Assembly (NCBI RefSeq): GCF_010183535.1
Contig: NC_071333.1
Coordinates: forward strand, 7,004,587 to 7,068,586
Direction: 5' to 3'
DNA: 64,000 nucleotides
Source of the DNA: Caenorhabditis remanei
Taxonomy: Eukaryota; Nematoda; Chromadorea; Rhabditida; Rhabditidae
Shown here: in pieces, positions 25,235 to 36,424 of the stretch
Position numbering within the stretch: position 1 is the stretch's first letter
How the letters are laid out: each line of letters starts with the position of its first letter
Translations under genes and position numbers: made by a program
The notes under the pieces: model-generated
Database searches by the model: none
What the model was told of the DNA's origin: nothing
What the model saw: only the letters and a program-made list of their open reading frames with translations

Positions 25235-25240
25235 AATAAA
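25235..25240 (+). terminator. Candidate polyadenylation signal for dyf-7
   Basis: AATAAA about 505 bases after the dyf-7 stop. The distance is long but possible; no closer canonical hexamer was noticed. Confidence 0.3.
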
Positions 25241-27076
25241 TGAATTGAACAAATAGTTCTTCATCAAAAAAGCGGCTATGACTCATATATCAGTAAAAGT
25301 AGTCGAGTCATCAATTGTTTATGATAAGATGTGGTATAAGAAAAACCTCGGAAAAATTGAACATGTAGTAAACATGATTCAGTTTTTCATCTCATTTGTT
25401 TTATGAGAGAAATTTTAAAAAATTAAGTTGAATTATAAGTGACTGAATAGGAAATGAAAAGAACATCTATCAGAAATGAGGTCATTTTGTAATTGGAGTA
25501 CTTCTTGATTGTTATATTGAAGACATCTCTTTCCTCCGCCACCTTCCCAAAAACTTTCGCTTTCCTTCTTTTTTTCGGTATTATTATATTAGAACGCCTT
25601 CAATTCGACAGATTAGAAGCATTCCTCACACTCACAGTTTTGGTGGTGCCTACTTTCGAGCGCGTCCTTGACGTTATTCCTCCCACTTCTCACAACTAAT
25701 CTTCTTGCCTCCTTCCGACCACCTAAAAAAGTGGACAGCGATGAAATATGCATGGCGGTAGTGTGTACCTCTTCGTGGTCTTTTTGCCTTCAGAAAACCG
25801 TCCATTCCAAGTAGAAAAAGCATTGCCCGCTCTCTCAAGTGTCTTCTTTTTTCTTTACCCATTCTTCTTCTATTGTTTGAACGCTAGAAATCCGTCGCCT
25901 ATTCCTCCCACACATTATGATAATTACAATTCCCTCTTGGTGTTCCATTGCCATTTACTTTCTTCCCATTTATTTCATTCTTCTCTCATTTTACTCTCCC
26001 ATCTCATCTCATCTCCTTCTTCCTTTCGCCTGCCAATCCGAGATAACTAAATCGAGAGGACAGAAGGGACGGAATGGCGCCAAGTCGAAATTTGGTGCAC
26101 ATCACAAAGTGAGGAGAAACCAATTTCGGCCATCTGTCACTTGAGCGTGCCCGTACTTGTACTACCCCCATCTCTCCCGCCACCAACCATCCGTCCTTTC
26201 GTTTCTCAAGATTGATGTTGTTGTCATGAACACGGACCAGGACCAATCTATTCCGGCTAGCCAGTATCGACTACTCCATTTCATACTGGACTTCCGTATT
26301 TTTGAACTAAATCTGCTGGAAACATCATAAATTTCAAACCCATATTTAGAATGTTATTCTATTTCTCAGAGCTGTTTGATATCTGGCTTTTGCTGTATGA
26401 TTCTTTCTCTTTTCTGTTCACAGAAATATGAAAGATGAAAAAACATTTCAAAGAAAACGCCGAGAAAATGCAAAAATTCTCAGATCGTAAAAATTTCAGG
26501 AAAAAACTGAAAATCGGGAAATTCTTCTTTCAGTTTATCTTTTTTTTCGTTTCCTTTTCAAATTTTTTCCTCTATAGATTTTTGATTTCGCCATATTAGT
26601 TTTGGTGAATTAGCTCTTATTTACTGAAACATAAAACTGGAAATCTACATAATATGGAACTATTATTATTTCTTCACAGGGTCCTTTTTCTCTCTACTCA
26701 TTTTCTGACGCAGTGTTTGAGTTATTCGTTTTAAGACGTCAAAGTGGGAAAGTCAGCAAATCCGTGCGAAAAACGGTGAAAAAACTAAAAATTTGTATCT
26801 CAAGTGTAATCCAAAGTGCCACGTTGGAAAATTCCTTCCGCCTTGAGGAGCTCACCAGCATAACTAGCTTGAAAAACGTTTCTTTCATTTTTTTAACTTC
26901 AGGTATCTGGCCCATCCATCTCATTTCTAGTTTCTGGGAGTTCTCTTACTATTTGAAAATATGATTTCATCTGATGTTTGATTCCTTAAAATTTGTTTAT
27001 GCATATTTCTGTTTCTTATTTCAATTTATTTCCGTCTTCAAGAAAAAACAAAAAAATTCAATTTCGGGTCACTTAC

Positions 27077-27272
27077 CAGGTCGATTGTGAAATTGTTTGC
27101 CATTAGTCATATTATTTCTCCATTCGTCCCTCTTCTCTATCAATAGAATTGTTTTAAATGTGCCTAATGGTTTTTTGTTGTAATAAATTGGATGGAATAC
27201 ATTTTCCCATCCGTCCAGTTTTGAGAGAATGTTGCTCACAATGCACAATCCAGCTTGTCCCAACATTTCAAC
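27077..27272 (-). other. Orphan exon-like block
   Basis: On the minus strand a TTTTTTAG acceptor is followed by a fully open frame of 65 codons starting VEMLGQAGLCIVSNILSKLD and ending at a consensus donor (CCTG then GTAAGT). The peptide has ordinary composition. I could not find partner exons in compatible phase on either side within the 5-kb interval. It may be one exon of a small gene with long introns, a decayed gene, or a chance ORF between splice-like signals. Confidence 0.3.
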
Positions 27273-29829
27273 CTAAAAAATGCTCTTGTTAGTGCACACT
27301 CTTCCCAACATCTAACCCAATTCGGTTCTATTTGACCATCAGCTAAACACCCCTTTCTCAGCTTCGCAGCCTTGCAGAAACAACCTTCTTTGTTTTCTTT
27401 TTTTTTAGAATTCTGACCTTTTTTGAATCTCTCTGTTTTAGCGTTGCTTCAGTTTCTTCAGTTCTTTGAAAGCTTTCGATTATTCTTCAACCCAGCATCA
27501 TTGAAGCGAAACAAATGAATGGAAATGCAAATGTGGAAGGAGCCAAAGACGGAATAAGAAATGATGACAGAGAGAAGAAGCGAGCCCATTTCCCGAACGA
27601 TTGTCGGAGGAAAATGCTTGATGCATGTTGCCTTCTCTCCCACAATCGACCACCCACCACTTCAATAGGCCTCCCTCCGTTCTCGTCTTCAGAAACCGAG
27701 ACTTGCCCTTCTTCGCCTCCTCTATGTCTCCGTTTTGAACCCCTTGTCTCTTCCATTCCTTTTCTTCACACAATTGGTCACTCTTATTTTCATGCCATTT
27801 CACCCTCTCCGGCCACCCATCGAAGCCTTCTTTTCTTCATGCCAATCTAATGTTGTAGACTCGGACTTAATCGTCTATTTGTCACAACACAACATACATC
27901 TTTCCGGTCCTCATTTCCCTAAATACCAAATCTTTCGCCTCCACTTTCATCGTACCTCCGTCATAACAATCATATAAAGCAATAATTATGGCTGAAAAAA
28001 CGATGTACAAAGTAGTCTTCGCTACTTTTTTGACGTAGGTAATCCAAAGTGTGGTGGAAGTAGTGTTTGGTCTGATAGACAACTTTTGAAATTTAGTTGC
28101 GAAATTATATTTGAAGGATTTTAAATCTTTGTAAAAAATTATTGAAAAAATGAAATTCTGCAAAAACTGAAATAATTAGCATAGTGCCAAGATGAGCTTG
28201 GCTAACGCTCGACTTATCCTAAGAATTAACCGTTCGGATAAGAATGCTTTAAATTTTAGAGCAAGTTTTGCCTTTCGGGTCTTAAAAAATTGTTCTGAAT
28301 GTACGGAGACAAAATCTTGTGTCTTCAAAGTTACCAGAAAAAATTTCGCCCGGTTTTCTTCACCTATGTATTATTGAAAATTTCTCCGGACTACTTTAAA
28401 TTAATATTATTCTTTTTCTCACAAATAGGTACATATTTGTCCAACCAATCTTTTAACCTGATAATCTATAGATAGTTCCTTTCTTCTTCTTCCCTTCTCT
28501 GTTGATAGCGATGTGTCACCTTTGTGTTGTTATCAGTGAGGTGTTCCTCTCTTTTTCCCACACCGTCATTCCAATTCATTATCATATCAATCTAACTGAT
28601 ACTTGATTTCTGATCTAGTCAATCAGTTCTTCTCTTTTGACACCAACAGTAAGATACACTATCCTCGTGTCAATCGTTCTATTTTATTCATTTCGACAGA
28701 TGTCGTGAGTCACAGTAGGAGTCCTGTTGTTTTGCGCGAAAAGACAAAAATTCGAAAAAAGGAGGAGGAGAGTCCGTCTCCTCCCAGACGACGACCAGCG
28801 ATGAAGGTTACGAAATACAAGTTGGCTTTGCCATTCACAGAGAGCGCGTGATTCCGGCCAGCTTACGTTTCTTTTGAATAGCTCGCATTCATTTTTCCAA
28901 TCCTCAATAGGTCTCTGTCAGTTGCGAAATATTAGGTTAGGCTTCCTGCGTACATATATTTTATGACAAATAGATTCGGTTTATTGTGTTTCAATGTTCT
29001 GTCACACCTTTTCTAACATCAAATTGGAAATTTAGGGTCCAGAAACCTGATAAATTTCACTTTCTCGATCGGAGAGATTTTATGAATAACTAACGAGTAG
29101 TAGTTGCCCTCACTTTTCCCTTTTCCGACTTCATTTTGACGGAAAACAATGGAACGTAGTTCCCAACTTCTTCATTCGCACGGTAGCATCTCTTCCAAAC
29201 ATTTCAACACTGCGAAACTATTTGCAAAGCTACGCCGTCAAAAAACTGGCCATAAACGTAGGTTTTCATATTTTTTCTCACTTCGCTGTACAGAAACCAC
29301 AAACACTTTTATTAGTAACAATTGTAGTAACAATATTTGCTAGTCGGATAACATTCCATAGATATCCTTATGCGACGAATAGTACAGCTCATGAACAATT
29401 CCATTATTAGTTTCCTTTCGCTTTCATTCATTGTTGATTAATTGAAATTGGATACAACCCCTCTCCGTCTTCCAAGTGGTAAGCAGGGTCCCTTGTAACA
29501 TAATAGGTAATATGAGAAAGTGAAGGGGTGCTAATTCGCGCATTCCAAAATCACGGAAAGTTCAGAATAGCCTTTTCCCCCGCTTTTTGATGTGGTTTTT
29601 GTTTTCTCTCATGCCAAGTTTGTTTCCGACACATGAAAAATTGTGAGTCAGAATTAGAATTTCTTCCCGTGCGCGCCGTTCGATCAATAGTGTTGGGGCG
29701 GCCCGAATTGTTCCAGAATAAAAAACAATAAAATGAGTCAGAGCTTCAAACGGCCCGCCTTCCAAACAGCATAAAAGCTTTCTGTGGTTATTGTTGTTTC
29801 TCTATTTCGAGACGTTATTTCCCTTCAAA

Positions 29830-31128
29830 ATGTCTTCTCGATACACGTCTTCGTACACCTCACGGTACGGTGGTGCCCGTGATTATGGTACCAGCTCATA
29901 CAGTAGTAGCCGTGACCGAGATAGTAGTTATAGAGATAGAGATAGTACCTACTCATCTTCTCGTTACTCTTCAAGACCCAAATATTCAAGCTATGCATCC
30001 AAGTACTCTACCGATCTTGGAAAATCAACAGACAGTAAGGAATCCTCCTTTGTTTTACTTTTCCGGGTGCTACTTCTTCTTCTTTCCGCTTTTTTTTGTT
30101 CAATTTTGCTTTGAAATATTTTAGATAACCCTCAATATGATTCATTTCAGAAATGGAGGACTACACCGCTGCCCCAATCGCCAAAGACGAGATCGAGGAG
30201 CTCTCTTATGACGGTGAGTTAATTTACCAATAAAAATACTTATTTCTGGTAATCATAGAAGACTGATGCCTTTTATGTTACCATTTTCAGCCAAGACTCC
30301 AACTACTCCAACGATTGAGGTTGTCGATGCTCCACAGGAGGTTCTTCAAGAGAGCCAAATCTCGGACTTTGTTGAGGAGGAGGAGGCTGATAAGCCAAAC
30401 GAGATCGAGGAGGTCAAATTGACTCTTGCTTCTGAAGTCGATGAGGACGATGAGGACGAGGAAGAGCTTCGCAAGGCTCAGGAGCTTCTTGCTTCTAGCA
30501 CTCAAATTCGTGAGGCTTCTCCAGTTGCTTCGCCGATTGCTTCTCCAATCGCTTCGCCAACAAAGGTCACCTTCGCCACGGAGACGTTCGGACAGGAGAA
30601 CGGAAACGAGGCGGAGAACCGCACTCCGAGCCCAACTGTGCTCAACGCTAAGGTAACTACAGCTGAAGTTAGAATGAAGAACAATGCTCATTTGCAGAAG
30701 CTCGGAGGAATCCCATGGCCACCAAAGTCGTGCGATGTCAAGAAGGACGCTGGAGATGCGGAGATCCTTCCGAAGAGTAAGTTGATGCTTAAACCGATAT
30801 AAAGTTAAAGCCAGCATATGCTTTGAAAAATAAAGTGAAAAAGACAGTGGTAAAACAAAAAATTCATAATTTTTTCGGAGAATGTTTTTCGGAGAATTTT
30901 TCGGAACTTCCATAAAAAAAACAACCGTAGCGCTAATGTGTTTGTTCTAGAAATATAATTTATTTTTACACACTCATGAAACAATTGTTTTCAGAACGCG
31001 TTAGCGATTTGATCGCTCGTTTCAACACCGGTGTTGTCGACGAGTCGAAGAAGTCTGATGACTCCTACAAGACCGAGTACGGTGCTACATCCAACGTCGG
31101 AAAGGTGTCGACCCACAACTTTGCTTAA
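29830..31128 (+). CDS. Ser/Tyr/Arg-rich and acidic protein, unknown function
   Basis: Five exons join in phase: 29830-30034, 30151-30213, 30291-30652, 30698-30776, 30995-31128, encoding 280 aa. The N-terminal 70 residues are low-complexity and rich in Ser, Tyr, Arg and Asp (MSSRYTSSYTSRYGGARDYG at the start). The middle is strongly acidic with Glu/Asp runs, followed by repeated SPIA units (ASPVASPIASPIASPTK). The C-terminal third is more ordered in look: GGIPWPPKSCDVKKD, then RVSDLIARFNTG, ending STHNFA. Codon use is biased to C-ending codons, more than in neighbouring genes, suggesting strong expression. There is no signal peptide or membrane segment, so it is probably intracellular. I do not recognise the family; the composition could suit a cytoskeletal or scaffold protein, but that is a guess. 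An AATAAA follows at 31244. Confidence 0.8.
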
Positions 31129-31243
31129 GCGCCTTCTCATTGGTTTTATAAATTCTTGCTTTAATAATTAACCACAAATTTATATTTCATAATGTTTATT
31201 TCATTACTTTTTCTGTAACATAAATCACTTTTTTGAGAATGTC

Positions 31244-31249
31244 AATAAA
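31244..31249 (+). terminator. Polyadenylation signal
   Basis: AATAAA lies 116 bases after the TAA of the upstream gene and is followed by a T-run, the usual arrangement at a nematode 3' end. Confidence 0.6.
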
Positions 31250-31259
31250 GTTTTTTTTT

Positions 31260-33080
31260 CAATATCGAACTTTCTAGAAAAATTAGCTTGATGATCCCGG
31301 TTGTGAAGGTATGTGTGGCAGATAAAAAAGTCGACTCAATGGTGACCTTCCGTCTGGGGAATGACGAACCTGAAAATCAATTTCTTTTGGTTAATAAATA
31401 GAAAAAAGAAGTGAGTCGCTTGTTAGTGTACTCTTATACTTATTGTGCCAAGGTAAATTAGCTTCACTTAGTGTCATGTTGAACTAGCTTCCGAGAAAAA
31501 AACCTTCCTATGTTTTGCAGAGGACATTTTTCGAAGAGGATATTGGCGAGTCATCTACGTCAAATCACGATTTTGAAGTTTTCTAGTTTTGAGTTTATCT
31601 TCTGGTGTTTAGAATAGTCCAAGTACAATCTTGCATATTTTAAATAGGGCTTATCTTACTCGGTTACTCGAACGTACCAAAAAGTCGTGACCTCTGTTAC
31701 AAATATTTCTTGCTTTCAGTTCTTATTTGTCCATTTTCGCTGTTTCCAATGTACTGTAAAAAGTGCTTTGCCTAGGCTCAATGTACAAATTGGGTCACAT
31801 AAAAAGGACAGCTCTTCTTTTTTAAGGTATAAGACGAAAGACGATGATTGATGAGAAATTCGTCATAAAATTTGAGAGAACCAATTTTTCGGGGTGAAAA
31901 TTAACCTCCGAGCTACCTCCCACAAGGAACGGATGCTCACATCGGTTTTCTTCTGTTTTTTGGCATGTTCACTCTTTTTTTAATTCTTTTCTTTTTTCCT
32001 GACTAATATCTCTCAGTTCCCAATAGAAAATTTTGAAAAAAGAAAAGAGTGAAAAGGTAAATTTGATGATATTAATGGCATTAGAGTTTATGAAATCCGT
32101 CTAATGAGCAATTTTAGTCTACTGCTCTTTCTCTCATAAAGATTTATTCTGCTCTAGACTTGTCATTTCGACTGCTTCTACCCAACCCTTTCTGTTTAAG
32201 ACCAATAATTGCTTTTATGCTAAATTTTTTCTGTTTCTTGCTAACCGAAAGTTAAAGAAAGCAGAAAAATATATAAAATAAGATCAAGGAGCACTGCTCA
32301 AGTGGATAAAAGCACACAGTAGATAGTATGAGATAAGATAGGATACCATTGGCAACTTGAGTACTGTGAACTATTTTCTCTTCGTTTCCGACAGAGGATA
32401 TCTTCTTTATCTCTTAGTTTGCTCAAATAGAACTTTTGGCCTACGGACGTTAACGCAGAACGTGTGACAAGTTCTGTTCTTCCCAAACGCTACAATTTAT
32501 TGTTTTCTTCTTGTCTTTTCGGAAGACGAAACCACGTCATAATCTCCATGTACAAAATTGGGAGACTAAACAGAAAGACTATGACAAGACATCACTACAA
32601 ATCATTTTTCCCTTTGCCTACAAAAAAGTGCCACGTTGAGAAAATGGGCGGAACCCGTTACACTTTCCTTCTCATCCTTCCACCCATTTTCTTGCCAGTC
32701 GTTCCTTTCCTTCTTGCTTCCTCACACTACCAAAAACGGCTCTTGGCCTCTGGTTTTGACTGAGTTCAAGAGGAAGAACACCGACTTACTCAATTGAGAA
32801 TAATGTTCTTCCATTTACATTTTTGAAGACACGTGGTTTTGTACCTTTCTGTTCTGCATAGTATTTTTAGACTCTTCCGTTTTGTTTAGTTTTTCTAGTT
32901 ATCATGATTTTTCTTCTGAATAATATTGGATTCTCGTGTTTTTCAAGTTCATTCTTTTCTACTTTTTCCTTTATACACACCTTGATACAGAATCATTCTC
33001 AGTTTCAGAACTAAAACAAGCCGTTTTGAGCTGCTCAATCTTGCCATTTCATCGTCCGACTCCCTAATTCGAAACGACAC
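31260..33080. other. Intergenic region
   Basis: I see no supported gene. Short ORFs on both strands overlap and lack splice support. The right end should hold the promoter of the gene starting at 33085. Confidence 0.5.
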
Positions 33081-33084
33081 GAAA

Positions 33085-35461
33085 ATGTCCGAAGCTTCCG
33101 ACACTCAGAAATTCAACTGCTCTGCTTTCTTGCACAGCTTGGCACAGAAAGTCACAGGTATGTCATATGGGGAGATTCACGCCTAGTTACAGTCTTGAAA
33201 AACTACTACCAGAAAAAGTTACAAGATTTGTTAGGAATGACTGAATCACCAGAACATGATCTCGGCGTCAAAAAATTTTTGAGCAACTCCGAGGTCTTTT
33301 TTTTTTAATACCCTCACTCTCCTGCTCAACTGTTCATTCATAGTTCAATGCACATCTTCTTTACTCTTGGAAAGCACAACGCTTTCAAGGAGTCTTTTCC
33401 GATTTGGCTCCTTTTCTATCTACACCCTCATTTGTTTTTTATGCGATGAAGAAGCACAAAATGAGGGTGGAACCACCGAAAGCTCCTCAAAATGAATGGA
33501 TGATGTTTGGAGGGGAGGGTATTGAAATAAAAAGTGCATACTGGATCAGAAACATAAACGGGTTCATTTCTTGGTCGCCTGTCCAGTTTTTTGAAAGGGC
33601 ATTCTCTTTATAGGCTTACTTGAATGTCACCACCATCCCCAGAATATCTCTAGTTAAAAATTCTCAAAAAAATTGTTGAGTGGGCGATATAAAGGGTTCG
33701 AAACACAAAAAGACATGACTCCTCACTTTCTCAACTCGAAACCGACGGCCGCGCTCATCGGTCCGTTCCATTTCTCGTTGTCGGGGTGGCAATTTCGGAA
33801 GAGTCGCATGTTGAGACAAGTGCTCGGCGCCTGAAAGTTTGCACTCCTTTTTTAAATCTTTTTTTGTCTTCTCTGAATAGCGAAGGAGGGACCGAAAAGT
33901 TTAACGAACCTCCTTTTTCGCTAATCTCTTGTTGTCGCCGTTTCGAAATATTGCTTGATATTCGACTCAGATTGTCAAATGCTCGTTTACCTCGATCTGA
34001 TGAGCTTGACTTCTAAAATTGGATTTAATTTGAAAATAAGGAATCAGAGTTGACGTGACAGATATAGTGAAGAAACCTGGAATGGGTCAAATACCACGTC
34101 ATGTAAAATGTTTTCTTTGGTAGATTGACAAAAGAAGGTACCAATTTTAAGATTTGGGTGGTGGGTGTGATGGATAAATGGGTTAGACTTACATACGGTG
34201 TCAGCTTGTCTTTTATACTGCTATCGTAGTCCGTGAACACCAGTTTGTCTTGAAGCTCTAAAACGTTTTGATTTTTCCGGCTGTGCTAAGCTTTCTTTTT
34301 TTAGTCTTTCTGTTATATTCTGACAGTTTAAAAACATGTTTCTTGTGCTTCAGAATACAATACTAGTATAGTCTCATGATTTTCATGACCTACGATTAAA
34401 TTTTTTATAACATCGTCCGGTTCTGACCCATTCTCACCTTTATTTATATTCAATTTCACTCCTGCACTATGACATTGTCTAGCATTATCCATTCTTGGCT
34501 TCTCTGCACTGAACTTTTTTTGGTTTCGACATCTCTTTATATATAGAAGTACATTCACCTGTATATCCTATAGAAAAACTCGTCCCATGGGTCGCCACTT
34601 GACTTCTCCTGACGCTGATGTATGATAGTCTGTTTGACTGCATACTGAAAACTTTTAATAAGTATTATTTACTTTTTTTTCGGAAGTCGTTATACCTTGA
34701 ACACCTGAGAAAGGTAGATAGCTTTGGTTTTTTGAGTGGGTAGTAGTGTGAGGTTAGTGAATGGATCGTTTGGTAATGGAGCAACAGGACCTGTGATAAT
34801 ATGATACACCTGATGAGGGATTGAGAATTTTCAGTTAATAACAGTCCACATTTTATTTATTGATTTTTCATAACATTTGTCTTACCCTGCACATTTTTTA
34901 TTTGAAAAAGTGAGAGGAACTGTAGCAACTTTATTAGATCATTTGATAATATTTTTTTAGAACGAGTGCGAATTTTATCGAGATTTTTATTTTTCTTAAA
35001 GATACATTTACAACGTAAGATTTATTTTACTCTTTTCCTATATGCATGAGTTTTTTATGTTCTAAACTTGGGATCAGGTTTTCTTAACATTGAGATTTGA
35101 GCCCGTTGCGTAAATCAAGCTAACTAATAGTTTTCAGCAATGTCTGGACTCTCCAAGATTGTAAAGTTCTCCTCCCCAGGAGTCTCCGCCAGTGGAACCA
35201 AATCTTCAATTTCAACGACCACCACCAGTTCGATCAGTCCAAACTGCGCATATGTGAGTTAGAACCTGACTTTGAGATACATTCGCACGCCTAACTTGCA
35301 ATTTTCAGGTCGCCCGCCAAAAGTACATCCGCGATCGTCGTCTTGTCACGCGTACCGATGTACGCAACCGCATGAGCGTTTGGGTCCGTTTGTTCGCCTG
35401 GTGCAGCGGAGGAGAGAAGTCTGACCAGGAAGACGAGACAATCTTCACTCTCCGAACATAA
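33085..35461 (+). CDS. 113-aa Ser/Thr-rich basic protein, unknown function
   Basis: Three exons join in phase: 33085-33157, 35138-35253 and 35309-35461 (113 aa plus TAA), with a 1,980-nt first intron. The first exon encodes MSEASDTQKFNCSAFLHSLA; the second is Ser/Thr-rich (SSISTTTTSSIS); the third is basic, with RQKYIRDRRLVTRTDVRNR followed by an aromatic patch (VWVRLFAWC) and an acidic end. No signal peptide, transmembrane segment or known domain is visible. A second in-frame ATG at 35140, just after the second acceptor, could start a shorter 89-aa form (MSGLSKIVKF), in which case the first exon might be non-essential or belong to another isoform. Codon use in exons 2 and 3 is rich in C-ending codons, supporting real coding. 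AATAAA at 35784. Confidence 0.7.
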
Positions 35462-35783
35462 TTGAATGTTCTGTATAACAAGTTCTCCAAGTTTTCCAAA
35501 TTTGTATTGTATTTATTACGACGCTTCACTCCTATGTTATTTTCAAACACATTCACCTCTATAGTCAACTTTTTTTGTAACTCTCCTTTCTTCTCGCAGC
35601 TAATTAAAGCTCCATTTCCGTTGTCGAAAATACTTCTTTTGCCAAAAATCAATCGAGTAGATATGTATATCCTCATACGACTACTTCTCAATCTAGTGTT
35701 CTATCTATTTCGGTATCCGCAAACGTTTGAATCAAAATTTCTGTCGCTCTTCTTTTCTTTTCTTTTTTTTAGCAACCGTTATG

Positions 35784-35789
35784 AATAAA
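35784..35789 (+). terminator. Polyadenylation signal (plus strand)
   Basis: AATAAA about 320 bases after the stop of the 33085-35461 gene and only 20 bases before the stop codon of the convergent gene on the minus strand. Confidence 0.45.
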
Positions 35790-35808
35790 TCAAAAACAAT
35801 ATCATTTT

Positions 35809-36424
35809 TCAGACATTTAAATGTTCATATCCAACTTCAGACAACCTTTCATAAAGAAAGTTCACGGTGACTGAGTAAACGTGCTTATTGGAAAAACGAA
35901 CACATTCATACTCACCCTCACATTCATCACCAGCTGGTTCGGTCATCACTTTCAAAACAGCTGTTCGGAACATGTTCATCAAGAAAGTCTTTCTGAAAAG
36001 TAAACGAAGTAAGGAATTTAAGATTGGACTCACTCACTTTTTCAGAGAATTTTCGTCAGTCACTTTACCATTTTCAAGAATACTTGCAGTTTCTGCATCC
36101 AGTCGAGTTTGCATACATTGTGATACCTGGAATCAAAAATTGAACATAGTACTAAATATTGTCATAAAACCTCTTCTAAAGAATTTCTTCTCATCGTTTC
36201 AACAGACACATCGTACGAACAAGCTTTGGTCAAATCACTTTCGGAAGACCATCTGGTTAACTGCGGTTTCGGTTGACTTTTCTAAACAGAAGTGTGATTA
36301 AAATGAGAAACATATGAGGTCAACGAACCCTGGAACGCTCAGTGAAACATTCTGAATTTCGTCTGGTGTCTCCGTCAGAATCCTCGATCTTAGTTAAATT
36401 CAACAAAGAGCTCGGAAATTCCAT
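35809..36424 (-). CDS. 159-aa protein, unknown function
   Basis: Four minus-strand exons join in phase: 36424-36329, 36281-36171, 36126-36038 and 35992-35809 (480 nt including TGA). The protein begins MEFPSSLLNLTKIEDSDGDT, has a charged Ser/Arg-rich N-terminal half, then a probable helical region (TFLMNMFRTAVLKVMTEPAG), and ends with a compact segment (VYSVTVNFLYERLSEVGYEH) and a C-terminal valine. There is no signal peptide or membrane segment. The first donor (AGG then GTTCGT) and the second (GTTTTA) are weak, but phase continuity and open frames across all four exons support the model. It is convergent with the 33085-35461 gene and their 3' UTRs probably overlap. I do not recognise the family. 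Confidence 0.65.

Larger units (their letters stand above)
24730..29829. other. 5-kb gene-poor interval
   Basis: Between dyf-7 and the next plus-strand gene I find only a probable dyf-7 3' UTR and one isolated exon-like block on the minus strand (27077-27272). Other ORFs, such as those at 25748-26050 and 27498-27850, lie in pyrimidine-rich sequence, overlap in several frames and have no matching splice sites. Regulatory sequence for the gene at 29830 is likely within the last kilobase but I see no specific motif. Confidence 0.5.

Noticed and set aside
30287..30913. 208-codon minus-strand ORF
   Set aside because: It is the antisense shadow of exons of the 29830-31128 gene, whose codon bias keeps the opposite strand open.
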